The position numbers were made by a program, and so were the translations under genes. Positions 35,101 through 47,100 of a stretch of DNA of 64,000 nucleotides are shown piece after piece (position 1 is the first letter of the stretch; the number at the start of each line of letters is the position of its first letter). The stretch is taken from contig JAYGXS010000002.1 of NCBI GenBank assembly GCA_036362985.1, positions 95,129,559-95,193,558 of the forward strand. Direction: 5' to 3'. Source of the DNA: Ligula intestinalis. Its lineage: Eukaryota; Platyhelminthes; Cestoda; Diphyllobothriidea; Diphyllobothriidae. The notes beneath the pieces are model-generated. The model was not told the origin of the DNA. It searched no databases and saw nothing but the letters and a program-made list of their open reading frames with translations.

Positions 35101-38100
35101 AATCCTCGCTATCGTATGTTCCACAAAAACGTGTCTTCTTTAACAATCACCTGTTTTCAGTGTAACTTTCTTCTCTCTATCCCCACTGAAGCAGCCGTAG
35201 TGCTATCTCAATTAACCTTAATTTTGCCCCAATGGAAAACAATTAGACTTCTACAAACACCTATCCCGGTCACTTGGATGGGCTTGATTTAAAAGCCCTT
35301 CCTCTCGGCTCATCCCCGGTCACGTCTCCCTTGAGCGCTCCCATTAGAGTAGGAGTTAAGTTAATCCAGAGCAACTGCGATCTTCAGATCGTGGTTACTT
35401 AGTAGAGGAGAAGTCGGTGGAGGCCAGAATTGTAGGAATAGTTTATTGTGTACACAAAGGAACGAAGAATAGGTGAAGAGAAGTTGGACTTTGAAGCACA
35501 CCTCATTCCGCTGGAGCGCCGTGGTCCTAAGTGACATCTGGCGGTTGGGTAGCCGCGAGAACCTAGACACACGTGTGTCTCAAGTCTCTACGGGTCAGCG
35601 CGACTGCAAGCGCTGACTGAGGTATTGGATGACCTTGAGGCAGCTGGCCTTGAACAATGACGCCGGACAAAGCAATGGAGAGCGTCGGACGGCAGAGACC
35701 GCTGCAAGTATAGCGACTTCATTTCTAATGAGACAGTCTGCACTCGTTGCGTTATTATCGCAAGAAAGACGGCTAAGATATTTCGGGCACGTTCTCCGTC
35801 CTCCGTCCCACGAGCTTTGCTATGCTGCCCTCGACCCTGCGCCGCAACTCACATAGAGACGTCGAAGAGGAGGGCAACTGAAGACCTGGCTGGATACCGT
35901 CCGTCAAGACATGGAAGCAGCTCTTGGGCCCTCAATCTTCGGGTTCCGTCGCTGGAGAAGAGACTGGTGGAGATTTCCACATCCGCGCTGCCGCTAATCG
36001 TCACGCGTGGAGGGGTCGGCTACATCAGGCATGATCACAGCCGTAACAAGTACAAGTTAGCTTTCGACTTTGGTTTATAAGCCAAATGTCACAAGGGTTA
36101 GAGGGTGGGCTTGATGGTTGAGATTAGTCTGGAAATGAGGGTTAAGGGTCGGGCCTTAAGGCATAAGTTTAGTGTTTGGGGTTAGACTATATATGTTTTC
36201 AAATTCAATTATGCCTTCAGGCGCAGCCTTGCACTAGAGCCAGATTTAACGATTAATTCTTCTTACTTTCTAATTCAACATTATTTACTAATCACAGTGT
36301 GGTTTCAGTTCACTTGGGATAGCCTAAAGTATGCTGTCAGTTTTTATTTTCTCTGTCCATTTGCAGCTTCTAATCTCCCGTAGGTACACTAACGCATTTG
36401 TGTTTTTGCGTTTCATTGTTGTATGAAAACAAAACGCATATATTTTACTATAGCAGATAGGCGTACACTGATCAGGTAGAGGACACACTCGTCCGTTCAA
36501 AGTGCCTTTGGAGCTCAAACTGGGGCCTAAACCGCAAATACAAGGGAGACTAGGATGTTCATTTCTGGCTTATTAGCTTCCCAAAAGCAGCTTTACGACA
36601 GGTTGGTTTTCCTCAAACATACGACGATCCAGTACCGAATAATGGGAGTCCTTGGCTCACGTTTTCTGAGGGATACCACATATCCTATCGTTACGGTAAA
36701 AAGCAATCCCAAGCTTTACTTGACAAAAAATTAAAGGCGCCAGTCATTTACCATATCACTGGCTTCGCTGCCTCCTAACCTCTGAGAGCGACCACCCATC
36801 CCATCATTGCTAGTAGAACCCGTTACAATATCCGTACACACAAAGTGTAATATGATTTTTAATATCATCAAGCGATGTTCACGAGGCGCAATTGAAAGGA
36901 TGGGATGAAGTGCTTGTATGCTGTTAGGACGGCACAGAACCTGAGTCAACACTCTTGCCGTCCTAGGGTCGGGATGAAAAAGAAAGCCCCACACGCAAAA
37001 GAGCGCAGGCACAAAGACCACGCGTGTGCGTAACAGCGCCGCCAGGTTGTGTGACCCTGAGGGAGCTGATAACACACGATGGCTGCCTGAATAGGCCGCT
37101 CGCGCATGGACCAATAAGAAGGGACAAAGCAGACAAGGGCCGCTTGTCCTTCAATACCATGCCGCCTACAGAAGGCAGGACTTGCTGCCCATGGAAAGGA
37201 ATTGCGACACACCAGGATGCCTTGATGCACGCACAGGGGACTTGCTGCACACGGGAACAACTTGAGGAACACGCGCACAAGTTGAGGCAAATGCGCAGAG
37301 TTTGATGTCCACGCAGAGACTGTAACAGGCAGCTGTTCTCGGGCAGAGTTTCTTTCAGACCGTTTGTGAGAAGTTTACTCTGTACAGATAGCTTCTTAAG
37401 TAGTAGTGTAGCAGACAGCCAAAAATGTTGACCGGCTTCATCGTTCACTGCCTACTGTATCAACGTCATGCGGGTATTCACGGACCTAAAGACCCTTGCC
37501 CGACTTCCAAGTGTACGCACACGCGCGGCAAAATAGTCGCAGCTGCCTCGGGGCCACTTGAACACATCAAGCCTCGGCCAACGCAGCATGGTCCCCATAC
37601 GCGACACTCCCTCGGGCAATGCAAGACGCTAATTTTACACCCCTTGAACTTGCTTCAAATCATGTAAAAGCAGCTGTTACCACCGTCTCACACTTTGTCA
37701 TGCCCGGCTGGATGCAGTTAACACTATCGCTGGCTTCGCTAGTGGTTAGTGTGCACAAGAAAGTCCTCATTCTGGTGACTTCTGTCTTTTTCTATGACCC
37801 GAGATTTGGCCTGATGATTGTAGTGCTCCGACTACAACCAGTACCAGTACTCTTATTTCTCACTAATTTTGCCGTGCATTCATAACTTTAATTATACTCT
37901 CTCTTATGCTCGCTTGGTAGTTAATTACGCCTTCTTCAAATGGTATACTTGAAGAAAGGGCATCTTTCGGTTTTGAAAAAAAGTTTCTAATTAATTAATT
38001 TTTATGACTGTTACATGTTCATTGGTAAACACTCGCATCTGTCAACTTATTAATGTTGTCTATCAAGTATAGAGCATGGTCCATATCTATTTCAATATTT

Positions 38101-41100
38101 TATTAGAGCTGTGTGACTTCTTCCGCATAGCCTATGGAACTGTGTCCTTTTCTCTAGGCAGACTGTATGTATACAGCATGTCGTTTGGAGACCTAGAATT
38201 CAAGTCTACTGGTTGGTAGGCTCAAAAATTACTCGGCAATTTCCAAACTTTTTTAACAGAAGGATACCCTTTCTCTACACACATGTGCAATTTTAATCAA
38301 ATGTAATTTTTTGCCAAAAGAGCAAAAGCAAGGAAAATTGTATGATTTATAGAAGACGCAGTCAAGATGACCGGAATCAGGATGGAGTGCGTGGTAGGCC
38401 GCCTCTCCAATGTGCCCCACAGCAACACCTGATTAGGGTCCGACTTGCATGTGAGTACCATAAAGGCAACATTAAGAAGGGGGCATTACAGCCTGACTAC
38501 TGCAGCCTGTCTACTGCACAGGCATACATGAAGCAGTAGTCTAAAGGGTTCCTGTGGGATGATAAGGGTGGTTTTCTGGAATATAAGTCCCCCTGTGAAA
38601 TACTCAGGCGCCGGAGATAGTCTCCGATGGCTCACAACTATAACGGTTTTAAAAGATCTTAGGATTTAAAAAGATCGCACGGCCCAAGATTGTGTGCGTG
38701 AGATTTTGTACGACCGTTAAATGTTCATTCGTAATGCAGCATATGCATCAAACAATTATTGTTGTCTATCAAGCATAGAGCATGATCCACATTCACTGTA
38801 CATTTTTGTGAGAACTATGTGACCTCTTCCGCATACCGTATGGAATTGTATCCTTTTCTTTGGACAGAGTGTATAAAGCATGTCCTTTGAAAACCTAGAA
38901 TTCAAGCGTCATGGTTGGTAAGGTTCAAAGTTATTCAGCAACTTAAAAACATTCTAAAAGCGAAATACGCCTTCTCATCAAGTATGCAATTTGAAGAAGG
39001 CGTAATTTTATACCAAAGGCGTACAACAAAGGACATTTTTTGAAAAAATATATTATAATCTATAAGGCAATAAAATTCAATGGGCAAAATAGGCATACTA
39101 CTTAATAAGCCATTTTTACAGAATATACTTACTTAAGTAGTCTGGAAGAAGCTCGTTCAGAAGCTGCTTTCCTGACTTGGGATAGGGATTAGGCTATAAG
39201 AGCCCTGTTTAAGTAATTTGTTTGAATGGAAAACACATTATAGAATTGCAGTTGACCTTTCAAGAGACAGGGAATCTACTGTATACTGCAATCCGACCTC
39301 CATATTCGCCGGTCCAGTTACAGTAGATTCACTACCTCATGCAATCGCTGCCGGAATTTTGAAATAAGTTTTCGATTGGAACGTATTAATTGTGGATGGT
39401 TGTAATAGAGATGATCATACAGCCTAATCTCAACATATTTTTGACACTTCGGGATGCCGGCTTTCTAACGAGCTTCTTTCTGACCGCCAAGACATAGCAT
39501 ATTCTATAAAAAAGTGACTACTTAAGTAGTATGCCTTTTTGTCATTAACTTCGACTGCCTTTATAGATTCAAATGTATTTTTTGGAAAAAATGCACGAAA
39601 AAATTATTTCTTGTACTCTTTTGGTGGCAACTTGCGTCTTCTTTAAATTTTATACTAAAAGGAAGGGTATCCTTCGGTTTTAAGAAGTGTCTAAATTGCC
39701 GAATAATTTTGAAACCTAGTGACCGCTACACTTGAATTCAAGGTTTACAAACTGCGCACTGTGTACATCCTGTTTAAGGAAACGTACTTTTTTGCCTATA
39801 GTTTGAGGAAGATCTCACATAGTTCTCATAAAATGTTGCAATAGATGTGGAGCATGCTTTATACAGTAACGGCGGCATTAACAAATTGACGGATGGGATG
39901 ATCAATGAATGAACACCTGGAAATTGTAAAAAAGCTTATGATAAGAATTTTTTAAAACCGAAAGATACCATTTCTTTAAGCATAAAATTTAAAGAAGACG
40001 CAATTTGCACCCAAAAGTGTACAAGAAATAATTTTTTCGTGCATGTTTTCCAAAAAATATATTTGAATCTATAAAGGCAGTCGAAATTAATGACAAAAAG
40101 GCGTACTACTTAAGTAGTCACTTTTTTATAGTATATGCTGTCTTGGCGGTCAGAAAGAAGCTCGTTAGAAAGTACGGCATCCTGAAGTGTCTAAAATATG
40201 TTGAGATTAGGCTGTATGATCATCTCTATTACAACCATCCGCAATAAATATGTTCCAATCGAAAACTTATTTCAGATTCCGGCAGCTATTGCATGAGATA
40301 GTGAATCTACTGTATGTTATTCCAGTATAAAGTGCTTTGAAGGTTACAGTTGATAAATTTTCACAAATTGATTTTGTTTGGAATGCGTCCATCCCCTTGA
40401 TGAATCAAAGCACAGAAAGATGTCAGAGCGAAGGAGACATATGGTTGATCACTGGAACGAAATTTATTTTTTCCTGAGCTTTCGAGCTCTTACAAGAGCC
40501 CATCGTCAGAGGTGGAGAAACAGTAACAAATGTGGAAGCTACTTGGGGCGTGTGTACAATAACTAAAATTTTGAACGTGCAGAAAATCAATAATTAAGTG
40601 TGCTGCCGACTTGCCACTGAGGGCTGTGCTAGCCTGTGCCAGTAGGCAAGATCGACAAGTTGGGTGGAAATATTTACAGAAATAGAATCGTCAACAAAAC
40701 AATTAATAGTTGTGGTGGGAGGTATGGGCAATTAAAAAAGACATTGGAGCAGGGAAGGAGGATGAGAAGCGAGGGATTATGTAGGCTTGGGCGCCAAATG
40801 GCCACGTCAGCATCGAAAGTGGGATGATTATGGAGGATTTTGGGCCAATTGATTACGGCGGGCGTCTGGATGTGATCGTTTGCAATAGCGTAAGGCCCTG
40901 TACGCTGGCGCCAATTCGACACATCTATTGATCGAATTCTCATCCGTGGACCAGGCAGAGAATTTATCGAAGCCTGGTCCACGAATCAAAGCACAGAAAG
41001 GTATCAGAGCGCAGTTGTCACGCCATGGTAATGAGTGCGCGCACCATAGCTATCGATTTTTCCTCACATGTGATTTGTCTATTCTCGCCAACGCTCCCTC

Positions 41101-44100
41101 ATCAAACTGACTGAATAAATACCCTTCAGCAGTTTATGAGAATGGCTAACCTTGGCGTGTTCTGTGTGAATACACTTCTCCCGCTAGCCGATTGACTTCT
41201 CTTGCTCTTTCGTGCTGGCGTCCGGGACAACAGTTGCGCTAGCTCAGAATTTTTGCTAATTACAAGTGCCAGGCGCTGGTCATAACCAATTTATAACAGT
41301 CCACTCGGCTTTTGGCACCTATTTTAAGCTCATACCGGGCGCATGCACTGATTCAAATTTGATAGCCTTGTTCTTTTTGTGTATGCTTTCTTTTAGGGCA
41401 TTTTGGGCATCGCATTTCAGTTCTACAGTGATATTTTTGCACTGATTGAACTCGTTGGATTTGCCTTCTCTTTGATAGCCGCGCTGGCTGTCTGCAGTCT
41501 CCTCTACTTCCGCTACAAGGAACCGCATGCAAAGACTACATTCAAGGTGAGCTCAGCGCAACAAAAATATGCATTATTTTCAGTCCTTGGCAGCTTACTT
41601 TTAATAATGACAGACTTTTTATTGATTTTCTCTCCCTATATAAAAACTACTATCAGGATATTGCTTTAGAACAGCCACCTAAACATATGGATCCAAGGTG
41701 AAAGTTCTACATAGCCAGCTTATTGATGTTGCATAGCAAGTCTGGCAGCTCAGCCCAACGTAATAGGACATTTAGGATGTCCAAAATGTTCGATATTGCG
41801 GCCTCTCTCTTCATCTTCTATCTCTGACAACAATGTGCCTAGAAAACATATGAGATCCATTTTTACCGAGGGCGAGGTTTTTCGACCGTTAGTGTTCATG
41901 ATTAGGGGCAATGTTTCCTTTCAGGTTATAGCCGTCTGTTTAATGTTGATGGTCTTCCTTTTGCCAAGAAAAATTAAAGCTAACATGGCCAAAGTCCAAT
42001 TACGAATGCGAAAGAATTTTTTTCTGGCGACGAATCTTTGAGGAATTAGGTTGAATTTGCAGCTTGTTGAATTTAATTTTGATTTGAGTCATTTGATTAT
42101 CCCATGCAAGCAGATTGAGCCATAGGAGACCAATGTTTTACCGTATCCTTAATGCCAACTGCGGACATACTGTGTTCCAATTTTAATGATAGAAACGATA
42201 AGCTCTGGGACGGTATGCTTCACTAAATTCCATCAAAATTATTTCAAGCGCATCTAGGTAGGGGTGAATTCTGTGTCCCCTTCCCTAAACGAGACACGAA
42301 AACAGGAAACGTCGCAATACGGGTGTCTCTGAACCAAATTTCAGAGAAAAGATGATTAAGAAGAAGAAGACGACTCGATCGCTGGGACAATACGTGGATT
42401 CGCCTGACGTTTCGAAATCCGTCGTGGATTCATCATCAGAGGCATACTCATATAACAGTGGCAGAAACAGTTTGTGTGTGCACAGCGTTTTGCCGTAAAA
42501 TTTAAACGTACGGAAAAATCAATAAATACATTGAGTGTGCGCTGATTCGTTGCGTTAGCAATGACCATCTGGCCCTGCGGTGTTGGCATAGGATGATGTG
42601 GTGGCCTGTATGTTCTCCAAGCGGCGATTTGCTTTGGCCAACATTAGTCTCAGCAACGAATATGGATTGGGCAAATCGTTGCTTTGTTGATGGATTGAGG
42701 GCCCGTGAACCATGACTTGAGTCGTATGCGGTACTTTGACTAAATTTGGTCAAAGCAAGTCGCCGCTCGGGGAACCTACAGGCCACTACATCATCCTATG
42801 CCAAAACCGCAGGACCAGATGGTCATTGCTAACGTAACGAATCAGCGCACACTTAACGTATTTATCCATTTTTTCTGTTCGTTTAAATTTTACGGCAAAA
42901 CGTTGTGCACACGCAAACTGGTTTTGCTACTGTTCTGTGAGCATGTCTCTGATGATGAATCCGCGACGGATTTCGAAGCGTCAGGCGAATCCACATATTG
43001 TCCCAGCGATCGAGTCGTTTTATACTTCTCCATTGCTTCCCGGGACTCGCACGTTCGCTTGTATTAGCAAAAGATTATTTGTTTTACTGTCAGCATCGTT
43101 GAGTTGACGGGTTAGATTTAAAGTAAGGGTAAAATTAGGACTACGACTTGAGTTTATGTGAGGACTTATGTTAGAGTGAAGAGGATTCGATCGTTGAAAC
43201 AACATTTTTATTCACCTGACGTATCGGCATCCATAGCGGATTCTTCATCAGAGACATAAGCAGAATTTGAAGATCATGTAAGCAGCCAAATGTATTGGAT
43301 CCATTAATTTCGAGAGTGTTCATCAGTTGCTTTCTCTGGTTGCATAAAGTAAATAACGTAAGAGCAATAAAAAAATTGAATTCATTCAGAAAAATCTATA
43401 CAAACAGCAAGGTCACTGGAAATGGCTGGGAGGCAATAAATAACGGAAGAAATTTAAACGCTGTGGGCTGCTTTCGTACGGTGGTTTAAACCTGACCTAT
43501 GTAAACAACTGGAGCATGTGGTGAATTAAATTTTGCCGTGGTAGCACCGGCTCCCTGTTTACACATTTCTCTTCCCAACCTTTTTGCCTTAGACGCTTTG
43601 CCCCGTTTTCTGCTGCTCACAGCGTTCAACTTTCTTACGTTACTGGTTGCCCTTTGGCCATTTCCTGTGACTTTGCTGTTTTTATTGATTTTTCTGTATG
43701 AATTCAATTTTGTATTTTCTCTTACGTTATTCACTTTATGCAACGAGAGGAAGCAACCGCTGAGCACTCGAAATTAATGGATCCAATCATTTTTGCTGTT
43801 TACACGATCTTCAAATTTTCACCAGGGAAAAGAGGCTTCAAACATAGGCAGAAAGCAGTAACGGCAATGAATGATACATGCACAGGAAGTTTTAGTATTT
43901 ATGCACAGAGGCATTACTGCACACATATGAAAATACCTTCGACGGATGTTCAGAGAAAATGGCTAGCCGCGAAACTTCGTCAACCGGTGCTTGCGCAAAC
44001 GAGATGGGCAACAAATCGCACCGATCCAAAATTTTCGCGAGGAATCCTGTGCGTCAAAAAGTATCGGAGGCTGTCGGCCGCCTTCTCACACCACTTGGAG

Positions 44101-47100
44101 TTGGAGTCGCGCAGTGCAGCGAAGTTATGCCAATTCTCAAGTTGTGCCTCATTCGACAAGACGCGGCCACACATTCAAATTTAATGAAGCCGAAATTCTA
44201 GCAAGAGGTGACAATCATGTGAGCCGAGAATTACTTAAAGCATGGTCCACGAGCCCCCAGTCCACAAGCAAGTGCAACGATTTGCAAAATTCACATTCGA
44301 TCCTGAGGCTCAAATCAAGTCGCCACTTGGGGTACGCACAGGCCTCCGCATCGTCTTACGCCAACGCCAGGGAACCAGACGGCCGAGCAATCGCCAGGTC
44401 CTATTCCACCACGCGCAATAAAAGTTCAGCAAGTCAGGACGCGCTTGAGGGTAATCCACCAGTCAACGCACAAGAGGGCAATTATCGTTAATTGTCGTGC
44501 GTGTACAGTAATGATTCTGTCCTATAAATCCTGTAACTTCGTGTGTTTGTGTTCCCCGCTCCTACTACTGCATTCTGCCCATGTCTCCGATGAAGAATCC
44601 GCGATGGATGTCAAAACGTCAGGTGAATAAAATTATTGTCCCGGCGATCGGACTTTCTTCTCAACTACTTCCGGGAACTCGTATGTTCGCTTGTATTGGT
44701 AACTAACGTTAGTGTTATGTGTTGAAAACGGAAGGCAGTTTATAGGCAGGACGAATATAATGTGCGTAAAAAAGAATGGCTGCCTGTAGGCAGAATCTCA
44801 TAAGGTAAAACAGAGGACTGTCTGTAGGCAGGGCATGTACTGAGGAAGAGAGCACAGTCCAAGTGACGAATCATGCTGACACCGCGGTGTATATGGTGTG
44901 GGGTAAATGTAATAGGCCGAATGCTAGCCGATCAGAATAAGGACAGGGGTGAGCCCGCTAGCCAGGAGTGATCAGCGCTTGCGTGCCCATCGCGTCATGA
45001 TGTCCTGACGCTACGAACAGATATACATAGCAGTTAGGACCAGGACAGCGGACTATTTACCCCTTCTATAACTGTCTGCAGGGCCACCTTTGCTACTTGG
45101 ACAGAGCATTGCTATTCACGTGTCCTTTTTAGGCGGCCAGATCCCAGATCATCAGGCCAAATCCCAAATTGTAGGTAAAAAGTAGAATGCACCAGACTGG
45201 AGGGATTTATATCGCACAGAACCCCGAGTTGCTATCTCAGGCAACAGTGGCCGCTAGCGTGGCGCTAGGGCTGGTGTCCGGGACTGTGTCCAGTCGATTC
45301 TAACAGAGAGTCCGAGACAGTGGTGGCAGCTGCTGTAGTAGGATTGCAGAGCAGGTCAATTGGCGCGTGTCTGGCATTCATTACCCGAGGGACGTCGTGT
45401 CTGGTATCGGCCGAGGTTGCGGGAAGGCACGCGTTAGGCAGCCGCGACTATCTGCACGCTCGTGTGTCCTCAAATATGGACGTTCCTCTTTGGGTCAGTG
45501 CGTCTGAAAGCGCTCGCTGCGAATGTACATGGCCTTGAGGCCGGTTCGCCTTAAACAGGGACGCCGAACACAGCAAGTTTGGACGTCGGCTAGCTAAGTT
45601 AATCCTTACTCGCCTCTGAATGGTCAAGTCTTTAAATAACACTATTCAATCGGCGTAGAACGTCACAGTTTGGCGTATTAGTCCAGAGTGTAGTTGCCTT
45701 TCTTGTCTCCTAGCACGTTTACCATATTGTAACTGACGAATGGACTGCTGAAATAACCAAATACTGCAGCTCCAATCGGCCAACTTTGCTTCATAAAACT
45801 CAGGGAAAATTTATTTTTTGCGTGACCAGACTAAGTTTTGACAACCGACCACGCCAAAGTGTATTCAAGTTATAATTCACAATTTGCAAAGACACTGCCT
45901 TAAATCAAATACCATCGCAGACCAAGTAAAACTTCATCCAGGTTTTCCAATGTCAGAAGACGAAGATGCGATCACTGGAACAAGAGTTTTATTTGCCTGA
46001 CGTTTCGGATTCCGTCGGGAATCCTTAGTCATAGGTAATCGTAAACAGGTCTGAGACATGCGCAGATAAGGGGTGATACATGCACAGATTGCACGGTATT
46101 TATAGTTCACAGCGGTTACCCGCATGCGTACTATCAGTGTCAGTTCTTGTAGTCACCGCTTGAGGTCTTAATTGGTGCGGTGATTGGTTATTAATTGTCA
46201 CAGCGTTCTTGTCCGCGTCGGATGCGGGTTTGGTAATTGCGCGCAATTATGCCCGCTGTCGTCGGAGTTGTTTTTGCACCCAGTCCTTCCCACGTGACTG
46301 ATTCTCTTGCTCAGGAAATGTCTCAGTACACCGTAGGGGAACGCCAAATCTTTGCGCTTGTTGATGGACTGGGGGCCTGAAAACCATGACTCGAGCAGCT
46401 CGCGGCTCACGCGGTTGTCCCCTCTTGCGAGGATTTCGGCCTCGGCAAGCGTTGAGTGAGCTGCAACCCGGGAGTTGGCGTCTTTCTTCCTCGCCGCCGC
46501 TGCATGCTTGGCCATTCGCGTCCGGAGTAATCGCCCAGTTTCTCCGACGATTCGGTAAACGACTCCAGCCGTTTCCTGCCGAGGCAGTGGGTCTTTCGGC
46601 CTCATGACCCGGCGCCTGATGGTTGCTTCCGGCCTGTGTGCAACTCCAAATCCAAGTGGGGTGAGTAGACGGCCAATGTCAGTATCCAACAATTTCGTTC
46701 ATATACCTTGACCGTAGCAATGTTTTTCAGCAATTGCCGGCGTATAGAACGCACAATTCAATATGACCTCAAGCCTGACTTCGAGCTCCAACGATCAGGC
46801 TTAACCCCATGTTAAATTTTACGACATGTTATTGTGTTCCGTTTAGCAAAGTTATTCTTACGACCAGAGTTAAGTTTCATTCAGCACAAGAGAAAGGGGG
46901 GAAATGGGAAATGGAAGTCTATTCGATGGTGACACATGATTTGCTATCTTTGTCAATCTTACGTTGGCCTTTCCGACAGGGAGGCTAACTGTCTACTTGA
47001 TATATGAGCTTTGTGAATTACTGGACATATTCTTGCGCTCGTGTTATAATTAACTGAAGCAGTGAATAGTGGATCAGTGGTGAAAGTTCGACTGTCTCTT

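Larger units (their letters stand above)
42350..43080. mobile_element. Large palindrome made of two PLE 3' regions
   Basis: Minus-oriented arm 42,350-42,650, plus-oriented arm 42,739-43,025, centre about 90 bases. Matching blocks: the terminal GACTCGATCGCTGGGACAAT, the hammerhead block, GTGCGCTGATTCGTTRCGTTA and GCGGCGAYTTGCTTTGRCCAA. The right end adds GGGACTCGCACGTTCGCTTG, also present beyond the copies at 44,650 and 47,600. Confidence 0.85.
43185..44720. mobile_element. Head-to-head pair of PLE remnants
   Basis: A minus copy (43,185-43,480) and a plus copy (43,585-44,720) share an inverted block (GATCCATTAATTTCGAG..., CATAAAGTAAATAACGTAAGAG... against its complement at 43,590-43,815). Each ends outward in a hammerhead-like motif. 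The plus copy carries a nuclease remnant. Confidence 0.7.
45955..46720 (-). mobile_element. PLE remnant with nuclease domain and variant terminal motif
   Basis: Minus strand: a nuclease frame (46,692-46,198), a spacer with GACACTGATAGTACGCATGC-type sequence, then the terminal block (46,035-45,995), A/T spacer, and CAGTGATCGCATCTTCGTC end. The terminal region is shared with 59,355-59,480 (GTCTGAGACANGCGCAGAT on the plus strand). Confidence 0.7.

Noticed and set aside
36731..37448. Overlapping open frames of up to 161 codons on both strands
   Set aside because: Cys/Ser-rich translations without domain, overlapping each other in several frames. They look like a consequence of locally higher GC.
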